Source: an uncultured Clostridia bacterium (GTDB lineage Bacteria; Bacillota; Clostridia; UBA1381). Taken from it: a DNA stretch of 50,622 nucleotides. The notes beneath the pieces were generated by a model. It ran no database searches, was not told the DNA's origin, and saw only the letters and a program-made list of their open reading frames with translations. The position numbers and the translations under genes are program-made. Shown here piece by piece: positions 26,117-32,974 of this stretch. Numbering within the stretch: position 1 is the stretch's first letter; every line of letters begins with the position of its first letter. Location: NCBI GenBank assembly GCA_934476675.1, contig CAKSOE010000022.1, positions 1-50,622 of the forward strand, written 5' to 3'.

Positions 26117-27268
26117 ATGAAAAAGATAAAGGTACTTACGGTATTCGGTACAAGACCGGAGGCAATAAAAATGGCTCCGCTTGCAATCAAACTGAGAGAG
26201 TATGAAAATATAGAATCAAAGGTATGTGTTACGGCGCAGCACCGTCAGATGCTCGACCAGGTTATGGAGATTTTCAAACTGACGCCCGACTACGATCTGG
26301 ATATTATGAAAGACCGTCAGACTCTTGCAGGTATCACTACGAGAGTTCTTGAAGGCATGGACGAGGTTATAAAAACGGAAAAACCCGATATTGTACTTGT
26401 TCACGGCGATACCTCAACAAGCTTTGTCGCAGCATTATCGGGATTTTATAATCAGGTTAAGGTGGGTCATGTCGAGGCTGGATTAAGGACATATGATAAA
26501 TATTCACCGTTTCCTGAGGAAATGAACAGACAGCTTACCGGACGTATTGCGGATATAAATTTCTCTCCGACGGTACAGAATAAGAAAAATCTTTTAAAAG
26601 AGAATGTGCCGGAGAATTCGATATATATAACGGGAAATACGGTTATCGATGCTCTTAAAACAACAGTGCAGAAAAATTATAAATTTAAAAGCGAGGTTTT
26701 GGAAAACCTTGATTTTGAAAATAAAAGGGTGATAATCGTAACGGCACATCGCCGTGAAAATCTCGGCAAGCCGCTGGAGGATATTTGCAATGCGCTAAAG
26801 CATATAGTTGAAAAATACGATGATGTTGAGTTGGTATATCCCGTGCATTTAAATCCTGCCGTTCGTGAAACAGTATTCGGAATACTCGGCGGCATGGACA
26901 GAGTACACCTTATAGATCCTCTTGACGTACTGGAACTGCATAATGCCATGGCAAGAAGCTTTATGGTAATGACCGATTCGGGAGGTATTCAGGAGGAGGC
27001 GCCGGCGCTTGCAAAGCCTGTCTTGGTTTTAAGACGCGAAACGGAGCGCCCCGAAGCTGTCGAAGCAGGTACCGTTAAACTTGCCGGAGTGGAAAAAGAT
27101 GTAATAATAAAGCTTGCTGAGGAGCTTTTGGACGATAAAAGTGCGTACAATAAAATGGCTCATGCAGCAAATCCTTACGGCGACGGAAAAGCGTCCGAAA
27201 GAATATGCGAGGCAATTCTTTATGCTTTCGGTTTAAGCGATAAGCGTCCCGAAGATTTTAAATTATAA
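26117..27268 (+). CDS. mnaA: UDP-N-acetylglucosamine 2-epimerase (non-hydrolysing)
   Basis: Converts UDP-GlcNAc to UDP-ManNAc for wall-polymer linkage units. 383 residues, GT-B fold: FGTRPEAIKMAPL at the N-terminus, VHGDTSTSFVAAL, HVEAGLRT, FPEEMNRQL, TAHRREN, and MTDSGGIQEEAP with RRETERPEA near the C-terminus, all conserved in WecB/MnaA. ACGGAG precedes the ATG. It closes the gltX-to-mnaA run, 32 nt after tagO, and is followed by a terminator. wecB would be an equivalent name. Confidence 0.95.
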   Translation: MKKIKVLTVFGTRPEAIKMAPLAIKLREYENIESKVCVTAQHRQMLDQVMEIFKLTPDYDLDIMKDRQTLAGITTRVLEGMDEVIKTEKPDIVLVHGDTSTSFVAALSGFYNQVKVGHVEAGLRTYDKYSPFPEEMNRQLTGRIADINFSPTVQNKKNLLKENVPENSIYITGNTVIDALKTTVQKNYKFKSEVLENLDFENKRVIIVTAHRRENLGKPLEDICNALKHIVEKYDDVELVYPVHLNPAVRETVFGILGGMDRVHLIDPLDVLELHNAMARSFMVMTDSGGIQEEAPALAKPVLVLRRETERPEAVEAGTVKLAGVEKDVIIKLAEELLDDKSAYNKMAHAANPYGDGKASERICEAILYAFGLSDKRPEDFKL

Positions 27269-27276
27269 TAATAAAG

Positions 27277-27315
27277 AGCGGTTTGGTGTTATTTTTATAC
27301 AAAGCCGCTTTTTTT
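27277..27315 (+). terminator. Terminator after mnaA
   Basis: AGCGG/TTTG pairs with CAAA/CCGCT with a single bulged G, followed by seven T. Confidence 0.8.
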
Positions 27316-27342
27316 ATATGCATTTTTGCAGTAAAATTAATA

Positions 27343-27371
27343 TTGAAATATGAGATGGCAGATGTTATAAT
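27343..27371 (+). promoter_or_regulatory. Promoter of the alpha-galactosidase gene
   Basis: TTGAAA (27343-27348), 17 nt, TATAAT (27366-27371). The sequence TGAAATAT occurs at 27344-27351 and again at 27378-27385, one copy over the -35 and one just past the start site. Confidence 0.7.
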
Positions 27372-27406
27372 AAATAGTGAAATATTTATATAAAGGAGTT
27401 AATAAC

Positions 27407-29557
27407 ATGATAGAAAAAACGGGAAGTTTCTTTCATATTTCGGGTAAAAATATAAGCTATGTAATTGCTCTTACGGAAACGGGAGAAGCGGTTCAGGCTT
27501 ATTTCGGAAAAAAGATAAGGGTAAATGAGAACTATAAGCCAAACTTTACAATGGAATCGGAAAAGTGGGAACCTGTAAAAGAGGGTACCGGTGTATATGA
27601 GCGTACAATGCTTGAATATCCGTCATACGGTTATCCTGATTTGCATATTCCTGCATATGAGGTGCAGAATTCGGACGGCAACAGCATTTCACAGCTGCTT
27701 TATAAGGAACACAAAATACTTGACGGTGTGTGCGAAATAGACGGACTTCCGACACTTCTTGCAGGTGACAAGCAGGCTCAGACTCTTGAAATTACTCTTG
27801 AAGATAAGCTTACGGGTCTTAATGTAATATTGTCGTATACAGTGTTTGAAGAGTATAATATCGTTGCAAAAAGCGTGAAATTCGTAAATACTTCCGACAA
27901 AATGCTCAAGCTTAATTCGGCATACAGCTCATGCCTTACGCTTAAAGTAGGGGAGTATGATGAAATTCATTTCCCGGGTGCGTGGGCAAGAGAAAGAGAG
28001 TTTACGAGAAATAAGATAGAACAGGGCGCGTGCATAAATATCGCAAACGCATACGGTTACAGCGGTCATCAGATGAATCCGTTTGTTATGGTGGCGGAGA
28101 AGAATGCTGATGAAAACAACGGAAACGTATACTCAATGTCGCTTATTTACAGCGGAAACCATTCAACACTCATAAACTGCGACAACTTTAATAGAATAAG
28201 AATGATGCAGGGTATAAATCCGTTTGGATTTGAGTGGGAACTGAAAAGCGGCGAAAATTTCAGCACGCCGCAGAGCGTTGTTTGCTTTTCTGACTGCGGT
28301 ATAGGCGGAATTTCAAGAGAGCTTTCGGATTTGTATAAGGATAATCTTTGCCGCAGCAAGTGGGTACATAAGGAAAGACCTATTCTTATAAATAACTGGG
28401 AGGCAACATACTTTGATTTCAACGAGGACAAACTGCTTGAAATTGCTAAAAAGGCAAAGGAGACAGGCATAGAAATGTTTGTTCTGGATGACGGATGGTT
28501 CGGCGTAAGAGATTCGGATAACTGCTCTTTGGGCGATTGGATAGTTGATAAACGCAAGCTGCCTAACGGAATCGCTTCTTTGGCTGACAAAATAAACGAC
28601 CTCGGATTGAAGTTCGGTCTTTGGTTCGAGCCGGAAATGATAAGTCCCGATTCGGATTTATTCCGCGCTCACCCTGATTGGGCAATTCAGGTAAAGGGCA
28701 GAGAAATCGTACAGAGCAGAAATCAGTATGTGCTTGATTTAAGCAATGATGACGTATGCGAATATGTAATAAAGGCTGTTTCGGACGTTCTTTCGAGTGC
28801 AAATATTTCATATGTTAAATGGGATATGAACAGACCTATGATTAATATGCCGTGCGGCGGATATAACCATAAATATATGCTGGGATTTTATAAGATTATG
28901 TCGGCTATTACGGGAGCATTTCCTGAGATTCTGTTTGAGGGCTGTGCCGGCGGCGGCGGAAGATTTGACGCAGGTGTTTTGGCATATATGCCGCAGATAT
29001 GGACGAGCGATAACTCGGATGCGATTGCAAGACTTAAAATTCAGTATTCAACATCAATTGCATATCCTTCATCGGCAATATCCGCTCATGTAACAGCATC
29101 TCCGAACCATCAGAACGGCAGAGTAACTCCACTGAAAACAAGAGCAGACGTAGCATATGCCGGAATTTTCGGATATGAACTGGATATAACAAAAATGTCC
29201 GATGATGAAATTGAAGAAGTTAAAAAGCAGATTGAATATGCTAAAAAGCTTCGTGCACTCATGATTGACTGTGATTTTTACAGACTGCAAAGTCCGTATG
29301 AAACAAACAACTGCACATGGGAAACAGTTTCAAAGGATAAAAAGGAAGCGTTTGTAATGACGTGCCGTGTGCTGACGAACGTTCACACAAAGCTTGAGGA
29401 GGGCTTTAAGCTGTGCGGACTTGACCCGAACGCTGATTATCGCGATGAAAATACAGGTATTGTTTACGGCGGTGACGTTCTTATGTATCAGGGTATTGTT
29501 CCCGAATACGGACAGCATGATTTTGCAAGTATAACATATCATTTCGTAAGGGTATAA
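27407..29557 (+). CDS. GH36 alpha-galactosidase
   Basis: Removes terminal alpha-1,6-galactose from raffinose-type oligosaccharides or galactomannan fragments. 716 residues: N-terminal beta-supersandwich (about 1-310), catalytic TIM barrel (about 320-620) with LDDGWFG, LWFEPEM, the nucleophile in VKWDMNR (Asp473) and WTSDNSDA (Asp535 probable acid/base), then a short C-terminal beta domain. No signal peptide, so it is intracellular. ATG 27407 is preceded by AAAGGAG (27393-27399). It is monocistronic with its own promoter and terminator; no sugar transporter is adjacent. Confidence 0.94.
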   Translation: MIEKTGSFFHISGKNISYVIALTETGEAVQAYFGKKIRVNENYKPNFTMESEKWEPVKEGTGVYERTMLEYPSYGYPDLHIPAYEVQNSDGNSISQLLYKEHKILDGVCEIDGLPTLLAGDKQAQTLEITLEDKLTGLNVILSYTVFEEYNIVAKSVKFVNTSDKMLKLNSAYSSCLTLKVGEYDEIHFPGAWAREREFTRNKIEQGACINIANAYGYSGHQMNPFVMVAEKNADENNGNVYSMSLIYSGNHSTLINCDNFNRIRMMQGINPFGFEWELKSGENFSTPQSVVCFSDCGIGGISRELSDLYKDNLCRSKWVHKERPILINNWEATYFDFNEDKLLEIAKKAKETGIEMFVLDDGWFGVRDSDNCSLGDWIVDKRKLPNGIASLADKINDLGLKFGLWFEPEMISPDSDLFRAHPDWAIQVKGREIVQSRNQYVLDLSNDDVCEYVIKAVSDVLSSANISYVKWDMNRPMINMPCGGYNHKYMLGFYKIMSAITGAFPEILFEGCAGGGGRFDAGVLAYMPQIWTSDNSDAIARLKIQYSTSIAYPSSAISAHVTASPNHQNGRVTPLKTRADVAYAGIFGYELDITKMSDDEIEEVKKQIEYAKKLRALMIDCDFYRLQSPYETNNCTWETVSKDKKEAFVMTCRVLTNVHTKLEEGFKLCGLDPNADYRDENTGIVYGGDVLMYQGIVPEYGQHDFASITYHFVRV

Positions 29558-29559
29558 TT

Positions 29560-29590
29560 AAAGGGGCTGCGTTTTTTTCGCAGCCCCTTT
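29560..29590 (+). terminator. Terminator after the alpha-galactosidase gene
   Basis: AAAGGGGCTGCG and CGCAGCCCCTTT form a perfect 12-bp stem with a 7-T loop; the stem itself ends in TTTGTTT. Confidence 0.88.
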
Positions 29591-29685
29591 GTTTATAATA
29601 TATATAAAAATATTATTAAATATACAAATAATTTTATACATATCGTTAAAAATGCGATAATTAAGATTTTTAACCAAAAAAGATA

Positions 29686-29748
29686 TTGATTTTTTTTGCA
29701 CTTTGTGATAAAATATCTGTTTACTTTTCTGTTAAAATATGCTATAAT
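29686..29748 (+). promoter_or_regulatory. Tandem promoters of carD
   Basis: P1: TTGATT (29686-29691), 17 nt, TAAAAT (29709-29714). P2: TTTACT (29720-29725), 17 nt, TATAAT (29743-29748). The rest of the 230-bp gap is very AT-rich and shows no gene. Confidence 0.55.
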
Positions 29749-29790
29749 AGTAATATAAACATAAGAGTAGAGAATCGGGAGGAAAAACAA

Positions 29791-30276
29791 ATGTATAGCA
29801 TCGGTGACAAGGTTGTTCATCCAATGCATGGTGCAGGAATTGTGGAAGAAATCAGAGAAATGGAAATTGCGGGAGTGAAACGCCGTTATTACACGGTACG
29901 TTTTGCTGTGGGCAATATGGTTACGAACATACCGATTGAAAGCTGTGAAAGCATAGGAATAAGAGAAGTTATAGATAAAGGCGAAGCAAAGAAAATATTG
30001 GAATGTTTCCGGGATTTGCCTGTTACAGACGATTCTAATTGGAACAAGAGACAGCGCGATAATATGGAGAAGATAAGATCCGGCGATATATATAAGGTTT
30101 TGGGTGTGTTAAAGGATTTAATGTATCGGGAACGCAAGTCGGGACTGTCAACAAGCGAGCGTAAAACTTTGGGCAGCGCAAGGCAGATTGTTTTGAGTGA
30201 ACTTATAATGTCGGACATTGCCGACAAGACGGATATAGAGAATATCTTGTTTGATACAATTGAAGTTTTAGTATAA
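29791..30276 (+). CDS. CarD-family transcriptional regulator
   Basis: 161 residues. The N-terminal RNA-polymerase-interacting (CarD/TRCF RID) domain is clear: MYSIGDKVVHPMHGAGIVEEI, then a beta-rich segment to about residue 65, followed by a helical domain (about 70-155, including RERKSGLSTSERKTLGSAR) that in the family contacts promoter DNA. CarD proteins bind the RNA polymerase beta subunit and stabilise open complexes. The ATG at 29791 follows GGGAGG; an upstream in-frame ATG at 29686 lies over promoter P1 and is rejected. A terminator separates it from ispD, though carD-ispD order recurs in many Firmicutes. Confidence 0.9.
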   Translation: MYSIGDKVVHPMHGAGIVEEIREMEIAGVKRRYYTVRFAVGNMVTNIPIESCESIGIREVIDKGEAKKILECFRDLPVTDDSNWNKRQRDNMEKIRSGDIYKVLGVLKDLMYRERKSGLSTSERKTLGSARQIVLSELIMSDIADKTDIENILFDTIEVLV

Positions 30277-30284
30277 TAAAAGAG

Positions 30285-30325
30285 CTGCCGCAGCGTAGGC
30301 TTTGCCGTTTCGCTGCGCAGTTTTT
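30285..30325 (+). terminator. Terminator between carD and ispD
   Basis: CTGCCGCAGCG pairs with CGCTGCGCAG, one base bulged, then TTTTT. Only 26 nt remain before the ispD ATG and no separate ispD promoter is seen, so partial read-through is likely. Confidence 0.75.
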
Positions 30326-30350
30326 GGTTTACGGAGAAATGGAGGTTTTT

Positions 30351-31034
30351 ATGGGAGCAGCGGCAGTGATTGTCGGAGGCGGCAAGGGAACACGCATGGG
30401 CGCAGGGAAAAATAAAATATTTTTGAAACTCATAGGTAAGGAAATTATTGCAAGAACCGCAGAGGTTTTTGAGAATAGTCCGGACATTTCGCAGATTATA
30501 ATTGTGACCGGCAGCGAAGATATTGAGGAATGCAGAAAAATAATTGAAAAATACGGATTGAAAAAAGTAACGGATATTACGGCGGGTGCAGACACGCGCG
30601 GAGGTTCTGTGTATAACGGTTTAAAGCTTGTACGCGAAGAAACAGCGGTAATTCATGATGCGGCAAGAGCGTTGATAAGCGAGGATATAATATCGAAAAC
30701 CATAGCAGCAGCTGTCAGATACGGCGCTGCCGCTCCGGCGGTGATGTGCAAGGATACACTGAAAAGAGCCGATGAAAACGGTTTTATCACCGAAACAATT
30801 GACCGCGGCAGCGTTTTTCAAATCCAGACGCCACAGGTTTTTGCACTTGACGATATATTAAATGCCTATGAGGAAACAGGTGATTTCAACGCAACAGACG
30901 ACTGCGGTATTGCCGAAAAAGCGGGTATTCCCATAAAGCTTACCGAGGGCAGCTATGAAAACATAAAGCTTACCACGCCGGAGGATGTGATAACAGCTGA
31001 AAATATTTTGAAAAAAAGAGGGGTAACGCTATGA
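30351..31034 (+). CDS. ispD: 2-C-methyl-D-erythritol 4-phosphate cytidylyltransferase
   Basis: Third enzyme of the MEP isoprenoid route; joins CTP with methylerythritol phosphate. 227 residues: VIVGGGKGTRMG (CTP loop), VTGSED, ADTRGGSVYNGL, IHDAARALI, and the C-terminal TDDCGIAEKAG and IKLTTPEDV. The ATG at 30351 has GGAGG (30341-30345) 5 nt upstream; the earlier TTG at 30324 lies in the terminator tail. It overlaps ispF by 4 bp, so consecutive non-adjacent pathway steps are translated together. Confidence 0.94.
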   Translation: MGAAAVIVGGGKGTRMGAGKNKIFLKLIGKEIIARTAEVFENSPDISQIIIVTGSEDIEECRKIIEKYGLKKVTDITAGADTRGGSVYNGLKLVREETAVIHDAARALISEDIISKTIAAAVRYGAAAPAVMCKDTLKRADENGFITETIDRGSVFQIQTPQVFALDDILNAYEETGDFNATDDCGIAEKAGIPIKLTEGSYENIKLTTPEDVITAENILKKRGVTL

Positions 31035-31501
31035 GAATAGGACAAGGCTATGATGTACACAGGCTGGCAGAAAACCGTTCGTGTATAATATGCGGTGTAA
31101 ATATACCGTATGAAAAAGGACTTTTGGGACATTCCGATGCAGACGTGGCGCTTCATGCGCTGTCGGATGCGCTGCTCGGCGCTGCGGCGATGGGGGATAT
31201 AGGTAAGCTGTTTCCCGATACCGACCCTAAATTTAAAGGTGCGGACAGCAGAAAGCTTCTAAGAGAGGTTGTAAGTGCAGTCAAGGCAAAGGGATATTAT
31301 GTTGTAAATGCAGACATCACGGTTATTGCACAGCGTCCCAAAATGCAGGCATATATAGAACAAATGCGTAAAAACGTATCGCAGGATTTGGAAACGGATA
31401 TTGGTGCAGTCAGCGTAAAGGCGACAACAACAGAAAAGCTTGGCTTTGAGGGCAGAGGCGAGGGTATTTCAGCCATGGCGGTTGTATTGATTGATAAATA
31501 A
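31031..31501 (+). CDS. ispF: 2-C-methyl-D-erythritol 2,4-cyclodiphosphate synthase
   Basis: Fifth step of the MEP pathway: cyclises the CDP-methylerythritol phosphate product and releases CMP. 156 residues, a trimer with zinc bound by Asp8, His10 and His42 (GYDVHRL, GHSDADVALHALSDALLG); also DTDPKFKGADS, and KATTTEKLGFEGRGEGI at the C-terminus. The ATG overlaps the ispD stop by 4 bp. Confidence 0.96.
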   Translation: MRIGQGYDVHRLAENRSCIICGVNIPYEKGLLGHSDADVALHALSDALLGAAAMGDIGKLFPDTDPKFKGADSRKLLREVVSAVKAKGYYVVNADITVIAQRPKMQAYIEQMRKNVSQDLETDIGAVSVKATTTEKLGFEGRGEGISAMAVVLIDK

Positions 31502-31512
31502 GGAGCAGAGAT

Positions 31513-32067
31513 TTGAACGTATACGATTTTGATAAGACTATTTATGACGGAGATTCAACGGCGGATTTTATATTTTTCAGCATAAAACGGCATCCGTCAG
31601 TACTTTTAAATCTTCCGAAAACGGCAGCGGCGTTCTTGATGTATGCGGTGCGGTTCAGGACGAAAACACAGTTTAAAGAAAAAATGTACGGAATGTTTAA
31701 GTACATACCCGATATTGATAGTGAGGTAGAGCTGTTTTGGGAAACACATAAAAACGGAATAAAAAAATGGTATCTTGACCAAAAGCGCAGTGATGATTTG
31801 ATTATTTCTGCCTCGCCGGAGTTTTTGCTCTCTCCGATATGTGACGGGCTTGGTGTGCGGATGATGGCGTCAAGAGTTAACAAAAAGAACGGCAGCTACA
31901 CAGGCGAAAACTGTCACGGAAAAGAAAAGGTCAGACGGCTGTATGAAACGGTTGAAAATCCGGTTATTGATGAGTTTTATTCGGATTCTCTTTCCGATAC
32001 ACCGCTGGCAGAATTAGCAAAAAAAGCATTTCTGGTAAAAGGCAACGATTTATCGGAATGGAACTAA
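31513..32067 (+). CDS. HAD-IB family phosphatase-like protein
   Basis: 184 residues of the SerB-like HAD subfamily: DFDKT (Asp5, Asp7) at the N-terminus as nucleophile and acid, SASPEFLL as motif II, and a motif III/IV region around KEKVRR and DEFYSDSLSDTPL. The cap is helical (about 20-90). Likely a small-molecule phosphatase acting in the cytoplasm; its substrate is unknown. It starts at TTG, 7 nt after AAGGAG (31500-31505), and probably belongs to the ispDF transcript. Its stop overlaps the stop of the opposite-strand AraC gene by 4 bp. Confidence 0.8.
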   Translation: MNVYDFDKTIYDGDSTADFIFFSIKRHPSVLLNLPKTAAAFLMYAVRFRTKTQFKEKMYGMFKYIPDIDSEVELFWETHKNGIKKWYLDQKRSDDLIISASPEFLLSPICDGLGVRMMASRVNKKNGSYTGENCHGKEKVRRLYETVENPVIDEFYSDSLSDTPLAELAKKAFLVKGNDLSEWN

Positions 32068-32837
32068 AAATGCGTTGATTTTCGATATTCTTTAGGCGTT
32101 GTTCCGGTTTGCTGCGCAAATACTCTGTTAAAGGTGCGCACGGAATCAAAGCCGGATGCAAAAGCGGTTTCCGTAACAGTGGCTGTGGTGTTTTTCAAGA
32201 GCCGGCAGGCGTGCTTTATGCGCTTTGCCGTGATGTGATCACCAAAGGTTGTATTTAATTTGGATTTAAAAATGTGCGATATGTGTGAACGGCTTATATG
32301 CAGCTCATTTGCTACTGAACCGATCGTAATCGGCTCGGTGTAATGTGCGTCACAGTATATCAGCACATTTTTTAATGTACTGATGCTGTATTTATCAACA
32401 GCATGAAACTCCATACTTCTGAACAAAAGTCCCGTAAGTGCGGTTATAAAGCCTTTTACCGCCGTAATATCAAGCGTGCGGTATTCTCTGCAAAGCAGCA
32501 TTATAAGCTCTGCCGCACCGCTGATGTTTTTGTCGGCAACGGGCGATACGGGGAGCTTTTCCGAAAACACAGAGTTATATTCGGGAATGAGATCGGGTGT
32601 GAAAATCAGCATTTTCGCATTGATATTATGCGAATTTTCATATCTGTGAATTTGATTAGGGAATATTATAAAAAAGCTGTCCTTTTCTATGCGATAGCAT
32701 TTATCCTCAATATACAAATCGGTGCAGCCGTCAATCATATAACACAATTCTATATGATTGTGCAGATGTGCCGCAAAATCAAATGTTTCCATATCGGATA
32801 TTGTTATATCGCCGTGCTGTTCGAAAAAATAATTCAT
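32064..32837 (-). CDS. AraC-family transcriptional regulator
   Basis: 257 residues: N-terminal cupin-type ligand-binding domain (about 1-135; AAHLHNHIELCYMIDG, IFPNQIHRYEN) and a C-terminal double helix-turn-helix (about 160-255; SVANELHISRSHISHIFKSKLN and ETAFASGFDSVRTFNRVFAQQTG). The final PKEYRKS is standard. It probably senses a sugar and controls the divergent GH3 gene. The ATG at 32837 has GGGGAT upstream; an extended frame to 32924 would cover its own promoter. Tail-to-tail overlap with the HAD gene is 4 bp. Confidence 0.92.
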   Translation of the reverse strand: MNYFFEQHGDITISDMETFDFAAHLHNHIELCYMIDGCTDLYIEDKCYRIEKDSFFIIFPNQIHRYENSHNINAKMLIFTPDLIPEYNSVFSEKLPVSPVADKNISGAAELIMLLCREYRTLDITAVKGFITALTGLLFRSMEFHAVDKYSISTLKNVLIYCDAHYTEPITIGSVANELHISRSHISHIFKSKLNTTFGDHITAKRIKHACRLLKNTTATVTETAFASGFDSVRTFNRVFAQQTGTTPKEYRKSTHF

Positions 32838-32890
32838 AATCAGATCCCCTTTAAAAAAGCACAAATTGACTTGTTTTTGATGTACTATGT

Positions 32891-32925
32891 CTTGTATTAT
32901 AGCATAATTAAGTATACAATACAAG
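32891..32925. promoter_or_regulatory. Overlapping divergent promoters, AraC / GH3
   Basis: The arms CTTGTATT (32891-32898) and AATACAAG (32918-32925) are perfect reverse complements. Each holds a -35 for one direction: plus TTGTAT (32892-32897), 17 nt, TACAAT (32915-32920); minus TTGTAT (32919-32924), 17 nt, TATAAT (32896-32901). Both promoters occupy the same 35 bp, so polymerase can use only one at a time. Confidence 0.7.
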
Positions 32926-32974
32926 TAAGAAAAAAATATTTTTTCAAATAAATAACAGAAAGGAAAAAAAGAAC

